Positions 1-6,748 of a stretch of 13,477 nucleotides of DNA are shown in pieces. Every line of letters begins with the position of its first letter. The stretch's first letter is position 1. Position numbers and translations under genes: made by a program. Location of the stretch: assembly GCF_946885885.1 (NCBI RefSeq), contig NZ_CAMPHN010000118.1, positions 1 to 13,477 of the forward strand. The letters run 5' to 3'. The notes under the pieces are model-generated. The model made no database searches, was not told where the DNA came from, and was given only the letters and a program-made list of their open reading frames with translations. Origin of the DNA: an uncultured Pseudomonas sp. (lineage in GTDB: Bacteria; Pseudomonadota; Gammaproteobacteria; Pseudomonadales; Pseudomonadaceae).

Positions 1-311
1 AAGACGAGCTGGAAGGGGCTGACGAGGACGACGGCGAGGAGCTGGCGTCGGCCGCTGACGACACGGGCGATGACGGTGACGACGGCGATGATGACGTAGT
101 CGCCACCGGCAAGAGCAAAACCAAGGCCAAGGCCGCGGTCGATGTCGATGAGTTGCCCAGCATCGAAGCCAAGCAGAAGGAACGCGATGCCCTGGCCCGT
201 GCCATGGAAGAGTTTCTCTCGCGTGGCGGTAAGGTGCAGGAAGTCGAGCCCAACGTGGTTTCCGACCCGCCCAAGAAGCCCGATAGCAAGTACGGCAGCC
301 GCCCCATCTAA
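1..311 (+). CDS. sutA: SutA, RNA polymerase-binding regulator of slow growth (3' part only)
   Basis: Only the C-terminal 102 codons are present. The gene runs off the left edge, in the frame beginning at base 3, and ends at TAA 309-311. The visible protein begins with a very acidic, low-complexity Asp/Glu stretch (about the first 35 residues). A short Lys/Ala-rich linker follows, then a helical segment (LPSIEAKQKERDALARAMEE) and a C-terminal tail ending DSKYGSRPI. This layout and the tail match P. aeruginosa SutA as I remember it. That small protein binds the beta subunit of RNA polymerase and raises transcription of ribosomal and other genes during slow growth. Being disordered and acidic at the N-terminus fits the family. 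It stands alone here, followed directly by a strong terminator and converging on yigB. Identification rests on recalled sequence similarity; the true start is outside the window. Confidence 0.88.
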   Translation, partial: DELEGADEDDGEELASAADDTGDDGDDGDDDVVATGKSKTKAKAAVDVDELPSIEAKQKERDALARAMEEFLSRGGKVQEVEPNVVSDPPKKPDSKYGSRPI

Positions 312-328
312 GGGGACGGTTGCAAGTG

Positions 329-364
329 AAAAAGCCCGCACGCTAAAAGCATGCGGGCTTTTTT
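329..364 (+). terminator. Rho-independent terminator of sutA
   Basis: AAAAAGCCCGCA (329-340) pairs with TGCGGGCTTTTT (352-363), with an extra inner GCT/AGC pairing, and the T-run continues to 364. The hairpin starts 17 bases after the sutA stop codon. Because the stem is A-rich on one side and T-rich on the other, it could also act on the minus strand, but no minus-strand gene ends nearby (yigB ends at 665). Confidence 0.9.
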
Positions 365-379
365 ACGACTGGTCGGGTC

Positions 380-626
380 GTAGGATGGGTTAGCCGCCGT
401 GGCGATCTTTGGCAATGGCATATTTTGGGCGGGTGGCGTAACCCATCATTGCGGTGTGCCTGCGGGCGCTCTGTCGGGTTACGCGGCGCCTGGATTCGTG
501 GTCGCTGGGGAATGCGGTCGCCGCTAACCCGACCTACGCCTGACGCCAGTTTGTAGGATGGGTTCGCCGTCGTGGCGATCTTTGGTCATGGCGCATTTCG
601 GGGGGAGCGCTAACCCGAACCCGACC
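380..626. repeat. Cluster of three intergenic hairpin repeats
   Basis: The roughly 300-base gap between the sutA terminator and the yigB stop has no credible gene. It holds three related inverted-repeat units. Unit 1 (380-447) has GATGGGTTAGCC against GGCGTAACCCATC. Unit 2 (473-533) has GTCGGGTTACGCGGCG against CGCCGCTAACCCGAC. Unit 3 (553-626) begins GTAGGATGGGTT and ends with a GCGCTAACCCGA-type arm. The left 40 bases of units 1 (380-419) and 3 (553-592) match at 36 of 40 positions. The core GGGTTA...TAACCC is shared by all three, with some variation in unit 3. Similar GGGTTA/TAACCC hairpins are, as I recall, common between convergent genes in several Pseudomonas species. Function is unknown. 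Confidence 0.75.
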
Positions 627-664
627 TGCGCGGTCCTTCCCAGCAGCCTTAATGTGTTGGCCGA

Positions 665-1360
665 TCAGCTCCAGCTGTGCAGCAACGCCGGCAGCTCGGC
701 CAGGCTGCGGATCTGCCCGTCCGGCGATTGCGCGGCTTCCCAGGGCTTGCCCAGGGGGTTGAACCAGATCGCCCGCAGACCGGCAGCCTGGGCGCCGGCG
801 ATGTCGTCGCTGGGATGATCGCCAATATGCACGGCATGTTCGGCGTCGATACCGGCCCGCTTGAGCGCTTCCTGGAAGGGTTTAGGGTCGGGTTTGCCGA
901 CCCCGAGCTCTTCGGCGCAGAGGCTGAAGCGGAAATAATCGGCCAGGCCCAGGCGGCGTACATCGGCATTGCCGTTGGTGATCACCCCGAGCTGGAAGCG
1001 GTTGGCGAGAATTTCCAGGGTGGGGTGTACTTCGGCGAACAGTTCGATCTGATGGCGGGCGGTGAGGAATACCTGAAAACCGCCCTCCGCCAGGATCTCG
1101 GCTTCATGGCGGGCATATCCGGCGTCTTCCAGGGCGTGCAGCAGGATGCGCCGCCGCAGCTCGCTGAGGCGATGCTTGAGGCTGGGTTCGGCCTGCAGCA
1201 AGCCGGCGCGGATCGTCCACAAATGCTCTACCGACACAGGGCCCAGGCGCGGGGCATGCATGGCCAGCCAGTTGCGTAGTGCGGCTTCGGCGTCCTGCAT
1301 CACCGGGGTGACGTCCCACAGGGTGTCGTCGAGATCGAAAGTGATCAGCTTGATGGTCAT
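665..1360 (-). CDS. yigB: HAD-IA family phosphatase, YigB-like
   Basis: A 231-residue haloacid dehalogenase-superfamily phosphatase. The E. coli counterpart YigB dephosphorylates FMN and the riboflavin intermediate 5-amino-6-(5-phosphoribitylamino)uracil. All four HAD motifs are visible: FDLDDTLWD with nucleophile Asp9 and acid/base Asp11; Thr128 in VITNGN; Lys156 in GVGKPDP; and the acidic GDHPSDD with Asp181 and Asp185/186. A helical cap lies between motifs I and II (about residues 17-110). Length is normal for the family (about 230). The ATG at 1360 overlaps the xerC stop codon (ATGA, 1357-1360), so translation is probably coupled to xerC. The xerC-yigB order is the same in E. coli, which supports the assignment. 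True substrate specificity cannot be read from sequence, so the symbol rests on synteny and motifs. Confidence 0.85.
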   Translation of the reverse strand: MTIKLITFDLDDTLWDVTPVMQDAEAALRNWLAMHAPRLGPVSVEHLWTIRAGLLQAEPSLKHRLSELRRRILLHALEDAGYARHEAEILAEGGFQVFLTARHQIELFAEVHPTLEILANRFQLGVITNGNADVRRLGLADYFRFSLCAEELGVGKPDPKPFQEALKRAGIDAEHAVHIGDHPSDDIAGAQAAGLRAIWFNPLGKPWEAAQSPDGQIRSLAELPALLHSWS

Positions 1361-2259
1361 TCGTCGTTGCCTTTGCGTTTGGCCCGCGGGTGGGCGCTGT
1401 CGTACACCGTGGCCAGGTGCTGGAAGTCCAGGTGGGTATAGATCTGCGTGGTGGCGATATCGGCGTGGCCGAGCAACTCCTGCACCGCGCGCAGGTCTTG
1501 CGAAGACTCAAGCATATGACTGGCGAACGAGTGACGCAGCATGTGCGGATGCAGATTTTGCCCGAGCTCGCGCACGCCGGCCTGGCGCACCCGCAACTGC
1601 ACCGCACGGGGGCCAATCCGCCGGCCCCGCTGGCTGACGAACACCGCGCCGTCGCCCGGTTTGGCCAGGGCGCGCAACGGCAGCCAGTGTTCCAGGGCCT
1701 GGCGCGCCATGCGCCCGATCGGCAGTTCGCGGGTCTTGTTGCCCTTGCCGATCACCCGTACCAGGCCGGCGGGCAGGTCCAGGCCGTCGAGGTTCAAGCT
1801 GACCAGCTCCGACAGACGCAAGCCCGAGGAGTAGAACAGCTCGAGCATGGCCTGGTCGCGGCGGGCGATAAAGTCATCTTCCAGGGCGCCATCGAGCAGT
1901 TGCGCGGTGCGGTCGGCGTCCAGGGTTTTCGGCAGGCGGCGTTCGCCTTTCGGCGGTGTCAGACCGCTGGCCGGGTCGTTCTGGCAATGGCCTTCGCGGA
2001 TCAGGTAACGATACAGCCCGCGGGTCGCCGACAGCAGGCGCGCCAGGCTACGGCTGGATTGACCTTCGAGGTTGAGCCGGGCGACCAGGCGGCGCAGGCG
2101 CTGAGTATCCAGCGCGGACCAGGTGGCCAGTTGCTCGCGCTCGCAGTAGGCCAGCAGCTTGCTCAGGTCGCGGCTATAACCGTCGAGGGTATGCGCCGAC
2201 ACCTGGCGCTCGCTGCGCAGGTGTTCGAGGTAGGCGGCAAGAGCAGTGTCAAGCTTCAA
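1357..2259 (-). CDS. xerC: Tyrosine recombinase XerC
   Basis: A 300-residue tyrosine recombinase that works with XerD at the chromosomal dif site to resolve chromosome dimers at division. It is called sss in some Pseudomonas literature. The N-terminal SAM-like DNA-binding domain covers about residues 1-90 and the catalytic domain about 110-290. The catalytic set is complete: Arg148 (SGLRLSEL), Lys172 (GKGNK), His239-x-x-Arg242 (HPHMLRHS), His265 (LLGHADI) and the nucleophile Tyr274 (TQIYTH). The start is unusual. An in-frame TGA lies at 2265-2263, so the first possible start is TTG at 2259-2257, with GGAG at 2271-2268 eight bases upstream. Both lie inside an inverted repeat that separates xerC from the DUF484 gene. 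Homologues begin close to this point (…[15 protein letters not shown]), so the protein is full length. Confidence 0.95.
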   Translation of the reverse strand: MKLDTALAAYLEHLRSERQVSAHTLDGYSRDLSKLLAYCEREQLATWSALDTQRLRRLVARLNLEGQSSRSLARLLSATRGLYRYLIREGHCQNDPASGLTPPKGERRLPKTLDADRTAQLLDGALEDDFIARRDQAMLELFYSSGLRLSELVSLNLDGLDLPAGLVRVIGKGNKTRELPIGRMARQALEHWLPLRALAKPGDGAVFVSQRGRRIGPRAVQLRVRQAGVRELGQNLHPHMLRHSFASHMLESSQDLRAVQELLGHADIATTQIYTHLDFQHLATVYDSAHPRAKRKGNDE

Positions 2260-2334
2260 GCTTCAAGCTCCAAGTGGATCGCGCTCGCTTGTATCTTTTC
2301 TTGCAGCTTGAAGCTTGTGGCTTGCAGCTGCTTC
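2250..2334. repeat. AAGCTTCAAGCT-type inverted repeat inside the operon
   Basis: An imperfect repeat built from AAGCTT/CAAGCT units fills the whole gap between the DUF484 stop codon (2334-2336) and xerC. On the plus strand CAAGCTTCAAGCTCCAAG (2257-2274) is matched by CTTGCAGCTTGAAGCTTG (2300-2317). That gives an 18-bp stem with one mismatch and a 25-base loop. A further partial unit runs to about 2333. I recall similar CAAGCTTCAAGCTGCAAGC repeats between genes in many Pseudomonas. Here it lies inside an otherwise tightly packed operon and provides the ribosome-binding site, start codon and first codons of xerC. Confidence 0.85.
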
Positions 2335-3032
2335 TAGCGTACCGAACGCAGCGGGGTGGCGAAGCGCGGCAGCACGCGAGCCAGCACTTCGGCGATATAG
2401 CCGAGGAACAGGGTGCCCAGGGAGCTTTTGTAATGCTGCGGGTCGGCGCTGCCGATTGCCAGCACGCCATGCAGGCCTTGGTAGGTGAGGGCGACCACGG
2501 CGGCCGAACCGACCTGCGCGCCTGCTTCCTCGCCGAAGAGGAATTTCAGCTCGTGCTCGCGCAGTACGCCGCAAATGGTCTTGCCGCCGGCGAGCAGGCC
2601 GCCGATGGCCTGATGGGCTTCGGCGCTGCTGACCCAGCGGCCCACCGGCAAGGGGGCATCGCTGAACAGGATCAGGCCGACGAACGGCACCTGGAATTCC
2701 CGGCGCAAGCTGTCTTCCACCGCGCTGACCACCTCCTCCAGGCTGGTGGCATCGAGCAGGTCGAGCACCAGGCGGCGGGTCTTGTCGAACAGACGGTCGT
2801 TGTCGCGGGCCACGTCCATCAATTGCGAGAGGCGGTGGCGCATCTCGATATTGCGTTCGCGCAGCAGCTTGACCTGACGCTCCACCAACGACACGGTATC
2901 ACCGCGCTGATGCGGGATGCGCAGCTCGGGGATCAGCTCGTCGTGATCGATGAAGAATTCCGGGTGCAGGCGCAAATACGCGGCAACCGTTTCCGAGTCG
3001 AGCGGCTTGGGCGAATCCTGCTGGTCAGTCAT
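2334..3032 (-). CDS. DUF484 family protein (YigA-like), GAF-like
   Basis: A 232-residue DUF484 protein, equivalent in position to E. coli yigA, between dapF and xerC. The N-terminus holds a conserved segment ([19 protein letters not shown], about 17-34). It is followed by a probable coiled coil or long helix (about 48-92, [14 protein letters not shown]...) and a GAF-like domain (about 96-225) ending [15 protein letters not shown]. There is no signal peptide or membrane segment, so it should be cytosolic. Biochemical role is not known; the GAF-like fold suggests ligand or signal sensing but that is inference. An in-frame start exists further upstream inside dapF. I chose ATG 3032-3030 because it overlaps the dapF stop as ATGA (3029-3032), gives the usual N-terminus MTDQQ and has an AGG Shine-Dalgarno match just upstream. 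The AAGCTT repeat begins immediately after its stop. Confidence 0.88.
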   Translation of the reverse strand: MTDQQDSPKPLDSETVAAYLRLHPEFFIDHDELIPELRIPHQRGDTVSLVERQVKLLRERNIEMRHRLSQLMDVARDNDRLFDKTRRLVLDLLDATSLEEVVSAVEDSLRREFQVPFVGLILFSDAPLPVGRWVSSAEAHQAIGGLLAGGKTICGVLREHELKFLFGEEAGAQVGSAAVVALTYQGLHGVLAIGSADPQHYKSSLGTLFLGYIAEVLARVLPRFATPLRSVR

Positions 3033-3859
3033 AAGCGAACCTGTCCTTCGTACACGCGCATTGCGGGCCCGGTCATCATAACGGGCTGGTCGGCGCCTGC
3101 CCACTCGATGCTCAGCTTGCCGCCTGGCAGTTCGAGTTGCACTGGCGAATCCATCCAGCCCTGGCTGATCGCCGCCACGGCCGCGGCGCAAGCACCGGTA
3201 CCGCAGGCCTGGGTTTCCCCGGCGCCGCGCTCCCAAACGCGTAGCTTGGCGCGCTGACGGTCGAGAACCTGCAAAAAGCCGACATTGACCCGTTGCGGGA
3301 AACGCGGATGCTGTTCGAGCTTCGGCCCCAGGCCATGCACCGGCGCACTGGCAACGTCGTCGACGCGCAGCACCGCATGGGGGTTGCCCATCGACACGGC
3401 GGCGAGCTCGACTTTCAGGCCATCGACCTCGACCGCATAGCTCAGCGCCTGTTGCTCGGCCTGAAACGGAATCTGCGCCGGGCTCAGGCGCGGTGGGCCC
3501 ATATTCACCCGCACTTGACCATCGGCGCGTACGTCCAGTTCGATGATGCCGCCCTTGGTTTCCACGCGGATCTGCTTCTTCACCGTCAGGCGCTTGTCCA
3601 GCACGAAACGGGCGAAGCAGCGCGCGCCGTTACCGCATTGCTCCACTTCCGAGCCGTCGGCGTTGAAGATGCGGTAGCGGAAGTCGACGTCCGGGTTGCT
3701 CGGCGGCTCGACGATCAGCAATTGATCGAAGCCGATACCGGTGTGGCGATCGCCCCACTGCTTGGCGTTTTTCGGCTGGATATGCGCGTGCTGGCTGACC
3801 AGGTCGAGGACCATGAAGTCGTTGCCGAGGCCGTGCATTTTGGTAAAACGCAATAACAT
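3029..3859 (-). CDS. dapF: Diaminopimelate epimerase
   Basis: A 276-residue PLP-independent epimerase converting LL- to meso-diaminopimelate in the cytosol. The product feeds peptidoglycan and is the substrate of LysA. The two active-site cysteines are present: Cys75 in [11 protein letters not shown] and Cys219 in [10 protein letters not shown]. Other family signatures are [11 protein letters not shown] at the N-terminus, IFNADGSE (about 64-71) and SMGNPHAVL (about 156-164). Length equals that of the P. aeruginosa protein as I recall it. In-frame starts at 3868 (GTG) and 3865 (ATG) would overlap the lysA stop. ATG 3859-3857 is preferred because GGAG (3871-3868) lies eight bases upstream and it gives the family N-terminus [10 protein letters not shown]. 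The stop overlaps the DUF484 start. Co-transcription with lysA is nearly certain. Confidence 0.96.
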   Translation of the reverse strand: MLLRFTKMHGLGNDFMVLDLVSQHAHIQPKNAKQWGDRHTGIGFDQLLIVEPPSNPDVDFRYRIFNADGSEVEQCGNGARCFARFVLDKRLTVKKQIRVETKGGIIELDVRADGQVRVNMGPPRLSPAQIPFQAEQQALSYAVEVDGLKVELAAVSMGNPHAVLRVDDVASAPVHGLGPKLEQHPRFPQRVNVGFLQVLDRQRAKLRVWERGAGETQACGTGACAAAVAAISQGWMDSPVQLELPGGKLSIEWAGADQPVMMTGPAMRVYEGQVRL

Positions 3860-3864
3860 CCGCA

Positions 3865-5112
3865 TCACTCCGGCAGGCGGCTTTCGCCCGCGAAGAGTTC
3901 GCTGAGGGTCTCGCGGCGGCGCACTTCGTTTGCCTGCTCGCCATCCACCATCACCTCGGCGGCGCGGCCGCGGGTGTTGTAGTTGGAGCTCATGACGAAG
4001 CCGTAGGCGCCGGCCGAACGAACCGCCAGCAGATCGCCTTCGGCCAGCGCCAGCGGACGATCCTTGGCCAGGAAGTCGCCGGTTTCGCAGATCGGCCCGA
4101 CGATATCGTAATTGCGCGTGGCGCCGTCGCGCGGCTGCACCGCGGCGACGTCCATCCAGGCCTGGTACAGCGCTGGGCGGATCAGGTCGTTCATCGCCGC
4201 GTCGACGATGGCGAAATCCTTGTGCTCGGTGTGCTTGAGGTATTCGACCCGGGTCAGCAACACGCCGGCGTTGGCGACGATGGAACGGCCCGGTTCGAAC
4301 ACCAGGGCCAGATCGCGGCCGGCAATGCGCTCACGCACGGCTTGGATATAGTCGCCGGCCAACGGTGGCTGCTCGTCGCGATACTGCACGCCGAGGCCGC
4401 CGCCCAGGTCCAGATGCTTGATCGGGATGCCGTTCTCGGCCAGTTGGTCGATCAGCGCCAGCAGGCGATCGAGGGCGTCGAGGAACGGCGGCAAGGTGGT
4501 CAGTTGCGAGCCGATATGGCAATCCACACCGACCACCTGCAGGTTCGCCAATGCCGCGGCGCGGGCATAGACCGCCGGTGCCTGCTCGATGTCGATGCCG
4601 AACTTGTTCTCTTTCAGGCCGGTGGAGATATAGGGGTGGGTGCCTGCGTCGACATCGGGGTTGACCCGCAGCGATACGGCCGCGGTCTTGCCGAGTTCGG
4701 CGGCAACCAGTTGCAGGCGCTCCAGCTCGTCGGTGGATTCGACGTTGAAGCAATGCACGCCGACTTCCAGGGCGCGGCGCATGTCGTCGCGGCTCTTGCC
4801 GACGCCGGAGAAGACGATTTTGCCCGGTTCGCCGCCGGCAGCCAGAACACGCTCCAGCTCGCCGCGCGAGACGATATCGAAGCCCGCGCCGAGACGCGCC
4901 AGCACGTTCAGCACGCCGATATTGGAGTTGGCTTTGACGGCGAAGCAGACCAGATGCGGAACGCCTTGCAAGGCATCGGCATAGGCACGGTACTGCGCCT
5001 CGATATGCGCGCGCGAGTAAACGTAGGTCGGGGTGCCGAAGCGTTGGGCGATGGCGGACAAGGCCACGCCTTCCGCGAACAGCTCGCCGTCGCGGTAGTT
5101 GAAGGCGTTCAT
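3865..5112 (-). CDS. lysA: Diaminopimelate decarboxylase
   Basis: A 415-residue PLP-dependent fold-III decarboxylase that makes L-lysine from meso-diaminopimelate, the last step of lysine synthesis. The PLP lysine is Lys60 in CFAVKANSN. Other visible family motifs are HIGSQ (His199), the phosphate-binding LDLGGGLGV (about 235-242), EPGRSIV (273-279), ICETGDF with the catalytic Cys342-Glu343, and [13 protein letters not shown] with Tyr370 and Tyr378 near the C-terminus. Length is typical. The start ATG (5112-5110) is served by an AAGGA that overlaps the lptM stop codon (TAAGGA), with six bases of spacing, so the two genes are tightly linked. The following dapF starts five bases after its stop. 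In E. coli lysA is elsewhere, so its place between lptM and dapF is a Pseudomonas-type arrangement. Confidence 0.97.
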   Translation of the reverse strand: MNAFNYRDGELFAEGVALSAIAQRFGTPTYVYSRAHIEAQYRAYADALQGVPHLVCFAVKANSNIGVLNVLARLGAGFDIVSRGELERVLAAGGEPGKIVFSGVGKSRDDMRRALEVGVHCFNVESTDELERLQLVAAELGKTAAVSLRVNPDVDAGTHPYISTGLKENKFGIDIEQAPAVYARAAALANLQVVGVDCHIGSQLTTLPPFLDALDRLLALIDQLAENGIPIKHLDLGGGLGVQYRDEQPPLAGDYIQAVRERIAGRDLALVFEPGRSIVANAGVLLTRVEYLKHTEHKDFAIVDAAMNDLIRPALYQAWMDVAAVQPRDGATRNYDIVGPICETGDFLAKDRPLALAEGDLLAVRSAGAYGFVMSSNYNTRGRAAEVMVDGEQANEVRRRETLSELFAGESRLPE

Positions 5113-5121
5113 CAGCTGTCC

Positions 5122-5247
5122 TTATTCGGTTTGCGCGGGCGCGGGCTGGCTTTCTTCCGGCAGGTACAGCGGGCCTTTCTGGCCGCAGCCGGCAAGCAGG
5201 GTGCTGATGGCGACAAGCGCGATAAGGGCAGTAAACAGCCGCTTCAT
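5122..5247 (-). CDS. lptM: LptM-like small outer-membrane lipoprotein (LppL)
   Basis: A 41-residue lipoprotein precursor, first gene of the minus-strand operon. The signal peptide is MKRLFTALIALVAISTLLAG and the lipobox LLAGC puts the lipidated cysteine at residue 21. The mature part is only 21 residues and starts CGQKGPLYLPEE, the conserved family signature shared with E. coli YifL/LptM (CGLKGPLYFP). Known role of the E. coli protein: it binds the LptD-BamA/LptE outer-membrane LPS translocon and promotes correct disulfide maturation of LptD. The E. coli mature chain is much longer; the short Pro/Gln-rich tail seen here appears normal for Pseudomonas (called LppL there). Its place just upstream of lysA/dapF parallels yifL-dapF in E. 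coli. The ATG at 5247 is preceded by AAGGA. Function in Pseudomonas is inferred from family. Confidence 0.9.
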   Translation of the reverse strand: MKRLFTALIALVAISTLLAGCGQKGPLYLPEESQPAPAQTE

Positions 5248-5282
5248 GGTGGAATCCTTGTAAAAAAGCATAATTGCGCCGG

Positions 5283-5311
5283 AGTATACCGGCCCCCTGG
5301 CGCCTTGCCTA
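5283..5311 (-). promoter_or_regulatory. Candidate sigma-70 promoter of the lptM-lysA-dapF operon
   Basis: On the minus strand TAGGCA (5311-5306) and TATACT (5288-5283) are separated by 17 bases. The -10 box matches five of six consensus positions and the -35 four of six. Transcription would start about 30 bases upstream of the lptM ATG. An inverted repeat CTGGCGC (5298-5304) / GCGCCAG (5313-5319) spans the -35 and part of the spacer and could be a regulator site. Prediction only. Confidence 0.55.
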
Positions 5312-5365
5312 TGCGCCAGGATTCCCGTCTGGCGGGGCTTTGACAGCCGGATAACGTTTGAGGAA

Positions 5366-5435
5366 GTAGCCTGGATAAGCGCAGCGCAATCCGGGAGCCA
5401 CAATCCCGGATTGCGCCAAGGCTTATCCAGGCTAC
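5366..5435. repeat. Large two-arm palindromic repeat
   Basis: Arms 5366-5396 and 5404-5435 are inverted copies separated by the 7-base loop GCCACAA. Fifteen outer bases (GTAGCCTGGATAAGC) and thirteen inner bases (GCGCAATCCGGGA) pair perfectly, interrupted only by a small internal bulge (GCA against CTTG). It lies in the 366-base gap between the divergent lptM and cyaY genes, upstream of both predicted promoters. Units beginning GTAGCC(C/T)GGATAAGC are, as I recall, frequent intergenic repeats in several Pseudomonas. The rest of this gap holds the two promoter regions and no gene. Confidence 0.85.
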
Positions 5436-5505
5436 ATCTACGCTTTTCCATCTGGGAAACGCGCCTGAAAAGCGGCGAATGGAGCGAGCTGTCCCCATAC
5501 AGTTG

Positions 5506-5511
5506 TACAAT
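5506..5511 (+). promoter_or_regulatory. Possible -10 box for cyaY
   Basis: TACAAT at 5506-5511 matches five of six -10 positions and lies about 100 bases upstream of the cyaY ATG. No good -35 hexamer is seen 16-18 bases upstream, so an activator or a different promoter is possible. The short palindrome TTGTACAA (5503-5510) covers the box. Confidence 0.3.
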
Positions 5512-5613
5512 GCCGCCCTTCGCCTGCGTATGCCTTGCCTGCCCTTGGCTCGCAATGCTTCGACGCGGCAGAAATGCAGACTGTTGCAGTCGCCGAATTT
5601 GAGGACATCCGTA

Positions 5614-5946
5614 ATGAGTTTGACCGAAGCCCGCTTTCATGACCTGGTCGATGCCGTGCAGCAAGCGGTGGAAGACATCTTCGATGACAGCGACCTGGAT
5701 CTCGACCTGGAAAATTCGGCGGGCGTGCTCACGGTACGTTTCGAGAACGGTTCGCAGTTGATTTTCAGCCGCCAGGAGCCGATCCGTCAGCTCTGGCTGG
5801 CGGCGCGTTCCGGCGGTTTCCATTTCGATTACGACGAGGCCAGCGAGCGTTGGATCTGCGACAGCAGCGACGAACAGCTTGGCGAAATGCTCGCACGTAT
5901 CACCCTGGAACAATCGGGTGCCGATCTTGAGTTCGAAGAACTCTGA
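5614..5946 (+). CDS. cyaY: Iron-sulfur cluster assembly protein CyaY (bacterial frataxin)
   Basis: A 110-residue frataxin homologue, the family's usual length. It binds iron through an acidic ridge and modulates cysteine desulfurase IscS during Fe-S cluster building in the cytosol. The acidic first helix is seen in FHDLVDAVQQAVEDIFDD (residues 8-25) followed by a run of alternating Asp/Leu. The beta-sheet region contains GVLTVRFENGSQLIFSRQEP (about 37-56) and the frataxin signature IRQLWLAARSGGFHFDY (57-73). The start ATG at 5614 has GAGGA (5601-5605) eight bases upstream. The gene is divergent from lptM, as in the wider gamma-proteobacterial cyaA-cyaY-lptM cluster. A DUF1289 gene overlaps or directly follows its 3' end. 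Confidence 0.96.
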   Translation: MSLTEARFHDLVDAVQQAVEDIFDDSDLDLDLENSAGVLTVRFENGSQLIFSRQEPIRQLWLAARSGGFHFDYDEASERWICDSSDEQLGEMLARITLEQSGADLEFEEL

Positions 5947-6133
5947 GCCGCCCCAGGCGACGGCCACGACGGTCGCATCGCCGTGCCGGCGGCAATGCTG
6001 TCTGGACGATCGGGATATCTGTATCGGCTGTGGCCGCACGCTCGCCGAAATTCTCGAGTGGGGCCAGGCCGACGAGCCGCGCCGCCGGCTGATCTGCCAG
6101 AGCGCCCGGGAGCGCTTGCAGCGGCGCCTCTGA
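5918..6133 (+). CDS. DUF1289 family small Cys-rich protein (start uncertain)
   Basis: A small protein in a different frame from cyaY, ending at TGA 6131-6133. The conserved DUF1289 core is clear: SPCRRQCCLDDRDICIGCGR, with cysteines spaced C-x3-C and C-x2-C, followed by TLAEILEWGQADEPRRRLI. The four-cysteine arrangement suggests metal binding, though no function is established. The start is the problem. No ATG exists in this frame near the domain, and candidates are TTG 5879, GTG 5918 and TTG 5927, all inside the 3' end of cyaY. I chose GTG 5918 (71 residues, GGA eight bases upstream). With this start the domain begins at about residue 21. Overlap with cyaY suggests translational coupling and co-transcription up to the terminator at 6187-6214. 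Confidence 0.7.
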   Translation: MPILSSKNSEPPQATATTVASPCRRQCCLDDRDICIGCGRTLAEILEWGQADEPRRRLICQSARERLQRRL

Positions 6134-6186
6134 CCCGCCGGTCTTGTATATTTGTTTGGCTGTGATACGGTCGGCTCAACGACTGC

Positions 6187-6214
6187 AAAACCCCATCTCC
6201 GCGATGGGGTTTTT
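6187..6214 (+). terminator. Rho-independent terminator after cyaY-DUF1289
   Basis: AAAACCCCATC (6187-6197) pairs with GATGGGGTTTT (6203-6213) around the loop TCCGC and ends in a five-T run. It closes the cyaY/DUF1289 unit about 54 bases after the DUF1289 stop and separates it from rnk. Confidence 0.9.
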
Positions 6215-6312
6215 GCTTTTTCCGCGTTATACCCTTTTCGGCAAACAAGCTCATACGCCACGAGCTTCGCGTTATAGAGGTTTGCGTTCCACCCAGGAGA
6301 GTGTCTTTCACC

Positions 6313-6735
6313 ATGACCAATACCCCGCCAATCATCATCACCCGCCTCGATTTACAGCGTTTGGAGCGTTTGCTCGACAGCCTGGAGGATTCCGGTTCGG
6401 GCGTCGCCACGTCGGGCGCGGTGGCGTTGCAAGCCGAACTGGATCGCGCCGAAGTCGTCGGCCATGACCAGGTGCCGGCCGGTGTGGTGACGATGAATTC
6501 GCGGGTGCATTGCCGTGAGGAAAGCAGCGGCAAGGACTATCATCTCAAACTGGTCTATCCGCAGGACGCTGGCGGCGAGGGTTGCGTGTCGATTCTGGCG
6601 CCGGTCGGCAGTGCGCTGTTGGGCCTGAGCGTGGGTCAACATATCGATTGGAAAACGCCCAGCGGTAAGATTCTCCAGCTAACCTTGTTAGCGGTTGAGT
6701 ATCAGCCGGAGGCGGCCGGCGAATACAACCGCTAA
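6313..6735 (+). CDS. rnk: Rnk, nucleoside diphosphate kinase regulator / Gre-like RNA polymerase-binding protein
   Basis: A 140-residue Rnk family protein. It has a short N-terminal helical hairpin (IIITRLDLQRLERLLDSL, about 7-24) and a C-terminal GreA/GreB-type FKBP-like domain (about 50-135; motifs VTMNSRVHC, VYPQDA, SILAPVGSALLGLSVGQ, WKTPSG). Known background: Rnk was found as a suppressor affecting nucleoside diphosphate kinase and alginate in Pseudomonas. Structural work on the E. coli protein shows a Gre-like fold that can bind RNA polymerase, with a coiled coil too short to reach the active site. Start choice: an in-frame GTG lies at 6301, but the AGGAG at 6295-6299 would be only one base away. 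ATG 6313 gives the family N-terminus and has GAGAGTG upstream. The gene begins about 100 bases after a terminator and should have its own promoter. Confidence 0.92.
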   Translation: MTNTPPIIITRLDLQRLERLLDSLEDSGSGVATSGAVALQAELDRAEVVGHDQVPAGVVTMNSRVHCREESSGKDYHLKLVYPQDAGGEGCVSILAPVGSALLGLSVGQHIDWKTPSGKILQLTLLAVEYQPEAAGEYNR

Positions 6736-6748
6736 CCCGCTCCTACTG

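Noticed and set aside
380..626. Repeated units considered as a CRISPR array
   Set aside because: The units are long, imperfect hairpins of unequal spacing with no uniform repeat-spacer pattern and no cas gene nearby.
1357..2259. XerC considered as a phage or integron integrase marking a mobile island
   Set aside because: The gene lies in a conserved housekeeping operon, has the XerC length and motifs, and no attachment site, phage gene or cassette array is near.
1390..2337. Plus-strand open frame of 315 codons opposite xerC
   Set aside because: xerC carries every catalytic residue; the opposite frame gives no recognisable protein and starts without a ribosome-binding site. The same applies to long plus-strand frames opposite DUF484, dapF and lysA.
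3029..3868. Longer dapF starting at GTG 3868 or ATG 3865
   Set aside because: These starts overlap the GGAG ribosome-binding site and the lysA stop; the ATG at 3859 has ideal spacing and the family N-terminus.
5122..6261. Long minus-strand frame of 379 codons that contains lptM at its end
   Set aside because: It runs through the intergenic palindrome and antisense to cyaY. Only the last 41 codons form a real protein, with its own ribosome-binding site and a lipoprotein signal.
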